Shown: in pieces, positions 40,713 through 52,672 of the stretch | How the letters are laid out: every line of letters starts with the position of its first letter | How positions within the stretch are numbered: the stretch's first letter is position 1 | Assembly (NCBI RefSeq): GCF_001704415.2 | Contig: NC_030824.1 | Coordinates: 32,235,022-32,299,021 of the forward strand | From: Capra hircus | Taxonomy: Eukaryota; Chordata; Mammalia; Artiodactyla; Bovidae | Reading direction: 5' to 3' | DNA length: 64,000 nucleotides | Translations under genes and position numbers: made by a program | The notes under the pieces: generated by a model | Databases searched by the model: none | What the model was told of the DNA's origin: nothing | What the model saw: only the letters and a program-made list of their open reading frames with translations

Positions 40713-42600
40713 TAGAATTATTCCACAGCATGGATACTACAGCTCCACTTTCTTTGGGCAGTTACAGCACCAGCTGTGCTGCAGACCCTCAAAGAGATTA
40801 GGACCAAGCAATTCCATCTACTTCAGTGGTTCTAAGCTCCAGGTTCACATTCCCCTACCTCTACCTCACCAATCCATCTAAGCACCAGCTATGTGGAGGA
40901 AGTGAGTCTTCAGTCCTGGAGGTAGAAGTTGCTACCTTCTGTAATCACTTTATCTGCACTATCTCATGTGCAGAAAAGGATTCACTCAACAGGCCTACAT
41001 AGTCACAGGAAAGCCTAAATATTCACAAAAACGAGTTCTGAGTTCTTAGAATATTATGGCTGATATGATTATTTTTACATGCCTGAGGTCTTGGAGCATG
41101 AAATAACTTTGATCAGATAGGTTATACTAACATTGTGATTTAGGGTAAACCATTGTTTCTGTATGTCTGAGACTATGGCGCTTGAGGTAGCAGTTTGATT
41201 AAACAGTCTATGCTAACAAATGCTGAGTTTACTCTGGGTGCTTGCCTGCCTGACTCCCTAAAAATCCTTTTACACCAAGTGCTGCTGAAAAGTTGGCCTC
41301 TGTGTACCAGTGCTGAATTGAATCTTAGAGACAGCGTTTAGGATGAAGTAGAAAAGAATAATTTTACTGTTTTGCCAGGCAAAGAGGATCACAACAGGCT
41401 GAAGCCTGAAAAACTGTGTCCCAGCCCAGGAGATTTGGTGAGGAGTTTTGTAGCAGTGGTTCAAGGACAGTGTTGCTATAAGGCTCAGGGTGTGTGCAGG
41501 GCCTGCGCTTCTTTAAGCTGGCCTCTGGTGGTATCCTGATGAACTTTTCTGATTCTCGAAGTTATCAACTGACCTTCTCTGGCATATTCTTAATGCCAGA
41601 AGGATTCTTACCTTCATCAAGTAGCTAATACCTTGCATTTGTTGGGGGGGGGTGGTTACTTTTACAGACGAGCTCAAAGCTATTGTTATGTGTATCACTT
41701 GAGGAGTAACCGGGACCCTGCCCCAAGGCTGCACCCTTGTCTCTTGGCTGCTCTTCCCTTGTCTGGGGCATCCTCTTCCTTTCCTGATTAACAACTGTTC
41801 AAACCTGCCCTTTGGGATTCAAAGAAGCTCATAGAGGCTGGAGTTTATTCCCTACAAATAGAAATGGGGGACAGAAGGGCTCTGTGCCCAGGATCCCCAC
41901 AGTGTCCTGCTTGGTTTCACAGGACTTGGTGAGCTTCCTCAGTAACAACGCTTTGCCCGTGTTCTCATGCTTCATGATGAGGAGAATGAAGTGTATTTAT
42001 ATGATTTCACTAGGAGAGGACACAGGAACATGCGTCTGGCTTCTCATGGGCTTCAATTCATCTTTTCCCTTTGCAAATTTTAGTCTAGATTCTACTCTAA
42101 TAAAACATAACCACGAGAATAACAGCTTTCCTGAATTCTGTGAATTGTTCTGGTGAATCATGAGTCCTGAGTTTGGTCTTAGGGGGATCTGACATACTTC
42201 AGCTTTTTGTTTGATCTTTCATCCTTAATAACATCTATGTAACAAATCGTTGAACTCAATATCCACTCTGTTTGAAATACTTTAAATTTTTTTCCCTAAT
42301 TAGACATTGACTGATAAACTACTAATTAGCATCTTTAGTGCATATTGCTAATAGATGTAATGAATGATTTTATATGATTTATGAGTCTGATATTCCTGTC
42401 CCAAAAATATTCTCTTTCTCGCTGTCTGAGGCATGGGCCATTTATATCTAAAAGAAAGATTGCTTTTAATATTTTCTTATTCTACCTTTTAAGAGACAAG
42501 TTTACACTATCTCCTAATTTGGTGTATCAGACTTCAGCTCTTCACTCTAAATTTCAGAATTATTATTTCAGATACCTCCTCCTTTAATATTTCTCCAGCC
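40713..42600. other. Unassigned; possibly decayed LTR-retrotransposon sequence
   Basis: About 1.9 kb of mostly non-repetitive sequence. 41250-41800 and 42110-42190 (AATAACAGCTTTCCTGAATTC, TCTGTGAATTGTTCTGG, CCTGAGTTTGGTCTTAGGG) have the feel of old LTR or ERV-related sequence. I cannot name a family and no coding motif is seen. The open frames 41513-41794 (minus) and 41812-42156 (plus) show no domain. A run of eight G lies at about 41644-41651. Confidence 0.4.
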
Positions 42601-42627
42601 TTCTTGAAGTATGATTGTCAAATATAA

Positions 42628-42747
42628 TGGCAACCCATTTCCTTCCAGTATTCTTGCCTGGAGAATACCATGAACAGAGGAGTCTGGCAGGCTGTTCATG
42701 GGATCACAAGAGTCAGACATGACTTAGTGCCTAAACCACCACCACAA
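42628..42747 (+). mobile_element. Bov-tA fragment (3' half), sense, inside L1
   Basis: TGGCAACCCATTTCCTTCCAG, TTCTTGCCTGGAGAATACC, GAGTCAGACATGACTTAG and an ACCACCACCAC end. The tRNA head is missing. Confidence 0.88.
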
Positions 42748-42833
42748 AGTGTACAGCATGATGATTGGTTATAAACATACTCTGTGAAAGGAGTACCACA
42801 ATCTGATTAATTAACACATCCATCACCTCACAT

Positions 42834-43532
42834 CAGTTCAGTTCAGTCATTTAGTATCGTCCGATTCTTTGTAACTCCATGGACTGCAGCATCCCAGGCC
42901 TCCATATCTATCACCAAAGTTTACTCAAACTCATGTCCGTTAAGTCGGTGATACAAAGCAACCATCTCATCTTCTCCTGTCTTTTTCTTCTGCCTTCAAC
43001 CTTTCCCAGCATCAGGGTCTTTTCAAATGAGTCAGTTCTTCGCATCAGGGTCTTTTCAAATGAGTCAGTTTTTCTCATCAGGTGGCCAAAATATTGGGAG
43101 TTTCAGCTTCAACATCAGTCCTTCTAGTGAATGTTCAGGACTGATTTCCTTTAGGATGGACTAGTTTGATCTTCTTGCTGTCCGAGGGACTCTCAAGAGT
43201 CTTCTCCAACACCACAGTTCAAAAACATCAATTCTTCAGCACTCAGCTTTCTTTATAGTCGAACTCTCACATCCATACATGACTACTGGAAAAGCTATAG
43301 ATTTGACTAGATGGACCTTTGTTGGCAAAGTAATCTAGGTTGGTCATAACTTTTCTTCCAAGGAACAAGTGTCTTTTAATTTCATGGCTACAGTCCCCAT
43401 CTGCAGTGATTTTGGAGCCCCCCAAAATAAAGTTTGTCACTGTTTCCACTGTTTCCCCATCTATTTGGCATGAAATGATGGGACCAAATGCTATGATCTT
43501 AGTTTTCTGAATGTGAGTTTTAAGCCAACTTT
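42834..43532 (-). mobile_element. BovB 3' part, antisense, inside L1
   Basis: Antisense BovB from the tail (CAGTTCAGTTCAGTC) to about 43532. It contains a 37-bp tandem duplication around 43010-43080 (TCGCATCAGGG.. repeated as TCTCATCAGG..). A deletion around 43330 removes the AATGTCTCTGCTTTT segment. The coding remnant 43267-43449 (minus) keeps KITADGDCSHEIKRHLFLGRKVMT only. Confidence 0.9.
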
Positions 43533-45759
43533 AGAGGTCTTTTTTCTTTTTCTTTGTGGTAAGGACACTTCAGATCCTCCCTCTTAGCAAATTTCAAGCA
43601 TGCAATACAGTATCATTAACTACAACCACCATGCTGTATGTTAGACTCCCAGCACTTATTCATTTTTTAACTGAAAGCATTTGCTTATTACTCCACCCTA
43701 GCCCCTGATATCCATAATTTTACTCTGTTTTTATAAGTTTGCTGTTTTAAATTTAGATTTCATGTGTGAGTGATGTTATACAGTATTTGATTTCTCGGTC
43801 TGATTTATTTCACGTAGCACAATGTCCTCCAGATTCAACCATATTGTTGCAAATGGCAGGAGTTCCTTTTTTCTCATGACTGAATACTATCCTAGTGTGT
43901 TTCTGTATGTACCATCTTCTTCATTCATTCAGCTATCAGTAGATCTTTAAGGTGTTTACACATCTTCTCTATTCTGAGTAATGTTACATGGGAGTGTAGA
44001 TATCTCTTCAAAATACCAATTTTGTTTTCAGGGGTATATATATATTTTTCTTTAATTCTATTTTGTTGGTGGTTTCATTTGCTATACATAAGCTTTTTAG
44101 TTTAATGTAGCCCCAATTATTTATTTTTCCTTTTGATGATGTCTAATCCAAAAAATCATTGCCAACCCCAAATTCAAGAAACTTACACCCTATGTTTTCT
44201 TCTAGGAGTTTTATGGTTTCCATCCTTATGTTCAGGTCTTTGATAAATTTTGAGTTGATTTTTGTGAATGGTGTAAGATAAAGGTTAATTTTCATCTTTG
44301 GCACGTGAATTTTTCTATCCTTTTATTTTCAGTGTCCTTTAACTGCAGTGAGTCTCTTGTAGGCAACATATAATTGATTTTTTTTTTTTTTAATTCTTTC
44401 ATCCACTCTAGGTTTTTGTTTGGAAATTTTAATCTACTTACATTGAATGTGATTACTGATTGATAAGGGCTTATTAATGCTATCTTATTAATTGCTTTCT
44501 GGCTGTTTTGTAGTCCTTTGCTCCTTTCTTCCTGTCTTGTTCTTTCTTTAGAATTACCAACTTGATTCTCTTTTCCTTACCATTGTATATCTATTGTAGG
44601 CTTTTCTTTTGTGGTTACCATGAGGCTTACATAAAACATCTTAAAATTTTAGCAGTCTATTTTAAGTTGATAGCAACTTAATTTTGATAAAATATAAAAT
44701 TCTATCCTTTTCCTTCTCCTCCACAGACATTTTATATTTCTGAAGTCATAACTTTTTTATATTGTGTATTCATCAAAAACTTGTAGTTGTAGTTATTTTG
44801 ATACTTTGGTCCTTTAACATTTATACTATAATTATTACACCACCATATTACACTGTTAAAATATTCTGAATTGGATTATGTGATTAACTTTACCAGTATG
44901 TTTTAATATTTAATGTGTTTTCATGTTATTACTTATTGTCATTTCTTTTCAGTTTAAGAATTCCTTTCCATATTTCTTGTAAGTCAGGTCTAGTGGTGAT
45001 GAAATTCCTCAGCTTTTGTTTCTCTGGGAAAGATTCTATAGCTCTTAAAATTCTGAAGTACCATTTTGTCAAGTAAACAATTCTTATTTGGTATTTCTCC
45101 CTACTATTTTAGTATATAACTCCATTCTCTCCTGGCCTGAAACTTTTCTGCTGAGAAATCTGCTAACAGTCTTCTTGGGATTTCTTTTCACATGAGGAAT
45201 GTTTCACTCTTGCTGTTTTTAAAATTATCTCTCCATCTTTGATTTGAGAGTTTTATTAGATTATGTCTTGGAAAAATTTCCTTGGGCTAAATCTATTTTG
45301 GGACCTGTAAGCTTCATGAACTTGGAAGTGCCAACCCTTTCTCAAATTTGGGAAGTTCTTAGACATTACTTCTCTAAATAAGATGCTGCCCCTTTCTCTT
45401 CTCCTTTTGGGCCTTTAATAATGTATAAATTATTTTGCTTAATGGTATCACATATTTTAGATAAGTTTTAGGCCTTTTTAAATCTTTTTGTTGTTGTTAC
45501 TGTTCTCCATTTAGTAGATTATCAAATTACCTGCTTTTAAGACCCTAGGTTGTTCTGTTCGACAACTCTGCTGTTGATTCTATTGCATTTTCCAATTCAT
45601 TCATCGTATTCTTTGACTTCAGATTTTCTGTTTGGTTATTTACATGATTTCTTTCTCTCCGTTAAACTTTTTGTTTTTTTCTTGGTTTGTTTTCCTGATT
45701 TTGTAAAATGGTCTTTCTGGGTTTTCTTTCTAGTCCACTGAACTTCCTTTAAACAACTA

Positions 45760-45865
45760 CTTTTTAAATATAAATTAAAAATTTAATATAAATTATATTT
45801 TAATATAAATTTATTTATTTTAATTGGATGTTAATTACTTTACAGTATTGTATTGGTTTTGCAAG
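45760..45865 (-). mobile_element. Ruminant L1 3' terminus, antisense, inside older L1
   Basis: A-rich/T-rich tail (45765-45805), then TTATTTTAATTGGATG, TTAATTACTTTACAGTATTG and TATTGGTTTTGCAAG, equivalent to the element at 40308-40397. About 105 bp, strongly 5'-truncated. Confidence 0.78.
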
Positions 45866-45886
45866 CAAACAAATCACAGATATCTT

Positions 45887-45908
45887 TTGTTGTTGTTGTT
45901 GTTGTTGA
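45887..45908. repeat. (TTG)n microsatellite
   Basis: TTTTGTTGTTG.. seven TTG units within the antisense L1 5' region. Translated in the minus frame as a polyglutamine stretch (45815-46192), which is an artefact. Confidence 0.9.
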
Positions 45909-46337
45909 TTGCTGGACAAATATTGTGTTCCTTTGGTGGTGTCATGTTTCTTTGGTTTATTATATTTTTGGAAGTCTTGTATTGCTGACTTTGCATTTGA
46001 ACAATAGTCATCTCCTCTAGTCTTTACTGACAGGCGTTTGAAGAGAAAGAAAAAAATGGTTAGCCTTGCTAGGAATTCTGAGACTTTCTTGATCTTTTCT
46101 GTGGGAGTGCTTGCCCCACTTCCTTTGTCCCCTTTTGATGGTGTATTGTTAAACTTGCACAGCTTCCTTAAATCCTGCAAAGCCAAGCCCAATACTGATA
46201 GCCTTCCATTTGCTTCCTTGGGAGTGTGCTACCTAAATCCTCAAGTATGTGTGCCATCCCCCCAGTCCTGCAGAGTGGCTTCATGAGCACAATAACCACC
46301 TCTCTGAGATGCTTTATATTCACAGTTTACATGGCCA

Positions 46338-46840
46338 TAACCTGGGAGGTGGCCACAAAATGTGTGGGTGAATAATATGGCACATTGAGGGTACTTGAAA
46401 CTGAGCAGGACCCCATGGGCCCTTGGGAAAGGCCTTCGCCCATATCCTTCACTTTAGTTCCTCTCTGATGGACCTAGATAATATTACCTGATGCATGTTT
46501 CCTGAGTTGTTTTGTAGATGGTAATATTACATCCAAATTAACTACTTGATGACCCATGGACTACTGGCACCTGAAGATTGATAATGTTAGCCCCTGTGAC
46601 ACCTCCTTGTTACCTCATCATCAACCAGTCAGAGAACTGTGCACAAGCTGATCACACATTCTGGGGACACCCCCTCCCAACAACAGGCTTTTAAAAGTGT
46701 TTTGCTGAAACCCTTTGGGGAGCTCATGATTTTGAGCCACCTGTTCTCCTTGCCTGGCCCTGCAATAAACCTCTATCTGCTCCAAACTCCAATGTTTCAG
46801 TTGGTTTGCCTCATTGTGCATCAGGGACATGAGCTATTGC
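46338..46840 (+). mobile_element. Endogenous retroviral-type LTR, sense, inside L1
   Basis: GTGCACAAGCTGATCACACA, GACACCCCCTCCCAACAACAGG, TTTTAAAAG (TATA-like, about 46690), TTTGGGGAGCTCATG, TTGCCTGGCCCTGCAATAAACC (AATAAA at 46764-46769), then GTTGGTTTGCCTCATTGTGC. This matches a recurrent artiodactyl LTR pattern that I recognise but cannot name. Start and end are approximate. No internal viral sequence seen. The 223-codon frame across it (46639-47310) is a chance fusion of LTR, SINE and L1. Confidence 0.65.
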
Positions 46841-46951
46841 TGGGGAATCTGAAGGTGAGAAATCCCCAGAGACTTGTGGGCAGCCTTCTTGGTTGCCTCC
46901 ATGAAGCACTTAGCAAGATACATGCCCCTTCCATGCTCTGTGAGAGCTCTT

Positions 46952-47157
46952 GCTGCTGCTGCTATTGTTCTTGTTTTTCAGTCACTAGGTCATGTCCAAC
47001 TCTTTGTGAGCCCATAGAATGTAGCATGCCAGGCTTCATGGGGTCTTCTAGGCAAGAATACTGGAGTGAGTTGCCATTTCCTTCTTCAGGGGATTTTCCT
47101 GGACCTGTCTTCTGCATTAGCAGCAGATTCTTCACCACTGAGCCACCAGGGAAGCCC
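46952..47157 (-). mobile_element. Bov-tA SINE, antisense
   Basis: TGCTGCTGCTGC tail, TCAGTCACTAGGTCATGTCC, CATGGGGTCTTCTAGGC, TGGAGTGAGTTGCCATTTCC, and head ACCACTGAGCCACCAGGGAAGCC. It interrupts the 5' part of the antisense L1. Confidence 0.93.
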
Positions 47158-47729
47158 TGTGCTGCTGTTACCCCAGCTCTTTCTCAACCCCATTGTGCAG
47201 CTCATCTCAGTGTTTTGGATGGAGCAGAAGAAAAGTGGGCATCGTTGGAAGCATGCTGCACAGCTGAGGAAGCCAGGTCCTCAATTACATGCTCTCATCT
47301 TGCCAGATGAGTGAGATGGTGGGCTGAGACACTTTGTCTTTGCACAAGTTATTTTAAGTCTATAATTGCCATCTTTTATATAAAATTTGCATTTCAAGAG
47401 GTATAATGTGAACTTTTAGAACTCAACAATGTTAATATTGGAGTTAAGAATAAAACCCTTAATTAGCTTAAGTGGGTAGGCAATCTTCTGGAGGCAGAAA
47501 GTAGGCACTGTGGTGGGAACAGGGTGATGCAAGTGAAACCATTCCTCTTACCCTTTTCAGCATGTACAGTCATAAATATTTTTATTCTGATGTTGTGCTA
47601 GAGCTTCTTCACTGGATCTTTAGGCTTCAACAAGGGAGTTCTTACTCACAGGCAATTGCCAAACTTGGTGTTCCTTGTGGGCAAAAATGTAGGAAACTAC
47701 ATAGAACTCCTATTCTGCTGTCTTGCTGA

Positions 47730-49466
47730 TTTTTTTTTTTTTTAACCATTGAGATATCTCCTGTTTTAAAAACTTTTTAAAATTTTTATCCAAGCATGAT
47801 CTTTAGAGATTGATCTTTCACTTACCTGGTTAAAATTGGAATATTAATTTACTTCCTGTAGATTTCAATTTTCTTGTATTGAACATGGTTAACTACTTGA
47901 GGATTACATAAAATAGTGTGTGATAAAAAGTTTTTTATAAAATTCATGGTCATACATTAAATCATGACCATTATTTTAAGAGTGAACATGGCTCTTAAAT
48001 GGACATGTGTCCAAATTTTGTTATAATAACTGGATGACACCTTGATAATAACTTGTCAAGCATTAAAGCCAGTTATCAGGCTGCTGTTCAATAAATGGTG
48101 AATGGCCATTATTCTATTCTTTGTCAATTGTTCTCGGCCCTGTACCTTCATGTGTAGATTTGTTGTTTCCTATATACTTTTTACAAGTGTTAATTTGTGA
48201 ACATGAATTTTTACAAGTGAAAATTTAGCTTCCTCAATGCTGCCACTGAAAAGATCATCTACCCACTAAGTTTAACTGAAAATTTACTTCTTAACTCCAA
48301 TATTGACTCCATTGAGTCATAAAGGTCTCACACTAAACAGTCTTAAAACATTCTTTTTTATATAAAGATAAAATGTGGTGACATAATTTCTCCCTTAGAT
48401 AAACATCAAAATTCTTAATAGTTTTGGAAAAAGCCCATTCTTTTTCCTGACAATGGGGAATTTATAATTTATATTTGGACACATCAGAAATGTCAATTTA
48501 CCAAGTTTTCTAGGTAAAATGAAAGGGAACTTTTTTTTTTTTTTACTGTTTATTTCACTGATTTATTTCCAGGTAGATTTAAAAAATTATTTTCACTTTA
48601 CAGAAGGTACTATTAATGTATGAAGAACACAATTTGTCAAAGATATAGAAGCAGGTTTTTTTTATAATCTATGAAAAACACAGTTGGATGTTTTCTAACG
48701 TTATCTTTTGTTGAGAAACAAATATGATATAATCTATAGTGAGACAGATGCTCAAGATATAATTTTAGCTTCAGTGGCACACATTTTTTGCTTGTGTGTT
48801 GCATAAACTCAGTGGTGTTTAAAACTACCATAATGCCTTGGTGATAATTAAAAGGATTAGAAGGATCTATGAATTAAAAGGATCTATGAATATTAATATG
48901 AATCCCAATAATTAAAAGCTCAAAGATCAAATCAATGGAGAAACTAGGAAAGTGAAAAAGAAGCCGTGAATAATAGGTAGGAGAAAAGTACTAACTATAT
49001 ATCAGGCATGGTATTGGGTGCCCACATTAAAAGGCAATTGTAGTCATTTAAATTAGAATAAGAATAAGAATGGCTTAGACTTGAGTGGTCGTATTAGTAG
49101 TCCTGAGAGGGAGTCAGAATCTGAATCTATTTTGAAAGGTGAAATTGAACTGGATGTGGGCTGTCAGAAGAGACATCTCTAGTGTGACTCCAAGTTTTGC
49201 TTTGCATTACAAGCTGGAAGGATTGGATTGCTGTTTGCCCAAGAGTGGAAGACAGGAAGAAGAACAATATGGGATGGAGTGGAAATCTGTACTGCAATTT
49301 TGAACACATTAAATTTGAGGTCATTTTAGTTATTGAAGTAGTTACCTGGTGAGCCATTATATATTTGAGTCCAAACCTGAGAGAAGAGGTTTAGGAAGGA
49401 GATACAAACTTGAGAGTTATCATATACATTGTTTTTAAAACCATGAAACAAGATAGATTGTAGGGT
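47730..49466. other. Unassigned AT-rich sequence
   Basis: About 1.7 kb with no recognised element. A T-tract at 48532-48544. A repeated GGATCTATGAAT/GAATTAAAA pattern lies around 48855-48900. Frames 48637-48831 and 49127-49357 (minus) have no domain. Confidence 0.5.
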
Positions 49467-49668
49467 GAAGGTGAAGTCACTCAGTCGTGTCCGACTCTTT
49501 GTAACCTCGTGGACTGTAGCCCACCAGCTTCCTCTGTCCATGGGATTTCCCAGGCAAGAATACTGGAATGGGTTGCCATTTCTTTCTCTGGGGATTTTCC
49601 CGATCCAGGGATTGAATCCAGGTCTCCGGCATTGCGGACAGACATATTAACATCTGAGCCACCAGGGA
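49467..49668 (-). mobile_element. Bov-tA SINE, antisense
   Basis: GAAGGTGAAGTCACTCAGTCG, CGTGGACTGTAGCCCACCAG, CCATGGGATTTCCCAGG, GATCCAGGGATTGAATCC and ATCTGAGCCACCAGGG head. An uninterrupted run of 17 A follows at 49678-49694, on the head side rather than the tail side of the SINE, so it does not belong to it. Confidence 0.93.
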
Positions 49669-49677
49669 GTATGTATC

Positions 49678-49694
49678 AAAAAAAAAAAAAAAAA
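49678..49694 (+). repeat. Poly(A) tract
   Basis: Seventeen consecutive A. It follows the head of an antisense SINE, where no tail is expected. It may be an independent microsatellite or the tail of a tiny insertion. Confidence 0.85.
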
Positions 49695-49972
49695 GAACAG
49701 ATTCAAGAACTGAGCCTGAGGTTTACAAAAAAGTTTAGAGTTAAGTAATAAGATTAATTCCAAAGGAAAAACAGTAAGTACCTGTGAAAGACTAAAGAAA
49801 ATCCAGGAGAAAGTAACAAGCCTATGAGAAAATAGCCTGGCTAAAATAATACCCTGTAAAAATTTCTGTGCATCTCATTTTCTTACCCTTGTTGCCTAAG
49901 ATTATTTATTCAATCTTAAGGTGAGACATCTCCTCATGACAATAACTGACTGAGTTCTTCAAATTTGGATCT
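49695..49972. other. Unassigned sequence
   Basis: No repeat or gene recognised. Confidence 0.45.
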
Positions 49973-50710
49973 GATGAACATGAAAGTGAAAGAGAGTGAA
50001 AAAATTGGCTTAAAACTCAATATTCAGAATACTAAGATCATGGCATCTGGTCTCATCACTTCATTTCAAATAGATGGGGAAACAATGAAAACAGTGACAG
50101 ACTTTATTTTTTGGGCTTAAAAATCACTGCAGATGGTGACTGCAGCCATGAAATTAAAAGACACTTGCTCCTTGGAAGAAAAGTTATGACCAATAAAGAT
50201 TTTGAAATTTAAAAAAATTAAAAAAAAAAAAAAGCAGAGATGTTACTTTGCCAACAAAGGTCTGTCTAGTCAAAGCTTTGGTTTTTCCAGTCGTCATGTA
50301 TAGATGTGAGAGTTGGACTATAAAAAAAGCTGAGTGCTGAAGAATTGATGCTTTTGAACTGTGGTGTTGGAGAGTCCCTTGGACAGCAAGAAGATCCAAC
50401 TAGTTCATCCTAAAGGAAATCAGTCCTGAATATTCATTGGAAGGACTGATGCTAAAGCTGAAACTCCAGTACTTTGGCCAGCTGATGTGAAGCACTGACT
50501 CATTTGAAAACACTGTGATGCTGGGAAAGATTGGAGGTGGGAGGAGAACGGGGTGACAGAGGATGAGATGGTTGGATGGCATCACCAACTCAATGGACAG
50601 AAGTTTGAGGAAGCTCTAGGAGTTGGTGATGGACACGGAAGTCTGGTGTGCTGTAGTCCATGGGGTCTCAAAAAGTCAGACATGACTGAGCGACTGAACT
50701 GAACTGAACA
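49973..50710 (+). mobile_element. BovB 3' part, sense, with an A-rich internal replacement
   Basis: Sense BovB from the reverse transcriptase (GATGAACATGAAAGTGAAAG) to GAGCGACTGAACTGAACTGAAC. At 50193-50233 the expected CCTAGATAGCATATTC segment is replaced by an A-rich block beginning ATAAAGATTTTGAAATTT, which resembles an L1 3' terminus. All coding frames are broken. Confidence 0.9.
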
Positions 50711-50828
50711 TGAATAAGTATACATAGTCTTTTGCTAAGGAAGACTGAAGACTGAATCTATACTATATATATAAAATTATATATATCATAATATTTTATC
50801 TATGTCTGAGTGTGTGCCTGAATGTGAC

Positions 50829-51034
50829 TGAAGCTAAGTTGCTTCAGTCGTGTCTGACTCTGTGTGACCCCATGGGCATTAGCCCCCTAGGCTCCTCTGT
50901 CCATGAGATTCTCCAGACAAGAATACTGGAGTCGCCATATGCTCCACCAGAGGATCTTCCCAACCCAAGGGCAGAACATTCCATGCTTATGTCTCCTACA
51001 TTGGCAGATGGGTTATTTACCACTATTGCCATGA
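50829..51034 (-). mobile_element. Bov-tA SINE, antisense
   Basis: GAAGCTAAGTTGCTTCAGTCG, CATGGGCATTAGCCCCC, CCATGAGATTCTCCAGAC, AGGATCTTCCCAACCC and a degraded head (GGTTATTTACCACTATTGCC). Diverged. Confidence 0.9.
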
Positions 51035-52177
51035 CCTCAGTACCTCCCACTATTCCATGATGCTTTGTATCAACATTCAGTGCCTTTTTACAAATAACTA
51101 GTGAAAACTATTCCACAGTTTTTCAGTAATGATACTGATATTTTTCTTTTTTAGGGCCTCTTCCTCTCACTTAACCTAGTCATTTATCTGAACCAAAAAT
51201 CATATCATTTAACTGATATATAGATTTGTCTGCCTCAGGAGGCTCTGCTACATATTCGTGGCTTGATTTATATTTCAAGTAGTAGTATCTGGCTTTCCTG
51301 CTACTGTAGCACAGCTGAGTAACCTTGTTTTTTGTGTGTCCTTTTCTGCATTCTGCTGGTCAATGACAATGGGAGGAATTCTGACCTTTTCTGGCTGTAA
51401 AATAAATTACTGACTAGAATGTGAGCTAAGTTATGATTTCCTTCATTGAGCAGAAACTTACTAATAAATTGCCTATGTTGTAAAGTTTACTCCCTGTTTG
51501 TAAGTTCAGTGAGTTTATCATTTTCAAAAATGCCAATCTCAATATCATATAGGAAACACTAGGCTATCAAACTGGTGAATGCAACACTATCATCCAAGAC
51601 TTGCTTTATATCAAACTCCACATCCCTCCTACTGCCTCAGATTGTCTGCACCCTACCTCTGTACATGGACTACACCTGGTCCAGGAAGCAATCAGTATAG
51701 AGACAGGAAAGTACTCTCCAAATGCTCAAAAGTGATGGTTATTTCAGTCAAAATTCATCAGCTTGCATGGCTACTCCTCTAAAAGTATAAGTGCTCAATG
51801 ATGATTTTCCCTAATCCTATGGTGATGAGTCTATGCTCTATTTCATATATTAATACAACTCGTAGGGAAAAATACTCGATTGAGCAATTTTCTTACCATT
51901 GCCATTTTCTTTCCAGCCCCAGGTGGTATAATCATTCCTCAAATACTACTGATCCTGCTATTATAATATATGACACTTGTCAATCTCTCTAAAGACTAAT
52001 GATTATAGTACAACAGAAAATGAGAGAGCTTCTTTCCTAACAGTAGGGAATGATGAGCATTTAACTGAAGAAAAACCAAAGATCATTCAGTCCAATATCT
52101 TCATTTGGCCTGTGAGGAAATTTAAATAGAGTCAAGCTACTCACTAAACCCAGGAATTCTGAATCTTGTCTTACATA
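51035..52177. other. Unassigned sequence
   Basis: About 1.1 kb with no recognised gene. 52080-52165 (CATTCAGTCCAATATCTTC, TGTGAGGAAATTTAAATAGAG) weakly resembles an antisense MIR. Frames at 51579-51782 and 51798-51992 have no domain. Confidence 0.45.
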
Positions 52178-52672
52178 TCTTTAAAAATATTTTAATTTTA
52201 TTGGAGTTTAGTTGATTTACAATGGTGTGTTAGTTTCAGGTGTACAACAAAGTGATTCAGTTACATATATATATATATATATGTATATATATGCATATGT
52301 GCACTCTTTTTTTAGATTCTATTCTCATTTAACTTATCACAGAATATTCAGTAAATTTCCCTGTGCTATGCAGTAGGTCCTTGTTGGTTATCTATCTTAT
52401 ATATAGTAGTGTTCGTGCATTCCAAGCTTCTGAATTAGCTCTGCCTCACCACATTCCCCTCTTGTTAACCATGTTTGTTTTCAATATCTATAAGTCTACT
52501 TCTGTTTTGTAAATGATTTCATTTGTATCTTTTTTAAAAAAATTAGATTCTATATATGAATAATATATATTTATCTTTCTCTTTCTGACTTTCTTCATGT
52601 AAGTATGATAATCTCTAGGTCCATCCACGTTGCTGCAGATGGAACTGTTTCATTCTTTTTTATGACTGATTT
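52178..52672 (-). mobile_element. L1 3' end, antisense
   Basis: Antisense L1 3' UTR and ORF2 end: GGAGTTTAGTTGATTTACAA, GTGTACAACAAAGTGATTCAG, a (TA)n expansion (52265-52300), AGTAGGTCCTTGTTGGTTA, and GGTCCATCCACGTTGCTGCAG. 5'-truncated at about 52672. Confidence 0.9.

Larger units (their letters stand above)
42601..47729 (-). mobile_element. Ancient L1, antisense, nearly end to end, split by five insertions
   Basis: Pieces in antisense L1 order: 3' UTR (42601-42627, 42748-42833, 43533-43750), ORF2 (43750-44330: GTCCTCCAGATTCAACCATATTG, AAATCATTGCCAACC, TTCTTCTAGGAGTTTTATGG), more internal and 5' regions (44330-45759: AGTCTCTTGTAGGCAACATA, GTGGTTACCATGAGGC, TTCTGCTGAGAAATCTGC), a TTG-rich 5' part (45866-46335), and the 5' end (47158-47729), ending TGCTGTCTTGCTGATT, the reverse complement of an L1-like 5' start. 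Interrupted by Bov-tA, BovB, a young L1 tail, an LTR and another Bov-tA. Confidence 0.75.

Noticed and set aside
45815..46192. Possible polyglutamine protein on the minus strand
   Set aside because: The glutamines come from a (TTG)n microsatellite within an antisense L1 5' region.
46639..47310. 223-codon plus-strand frame
   Set aside because: It runs through an LTR, a Bov-tA and L1 5' sequence with no protein domain; a chance frame over repeats.
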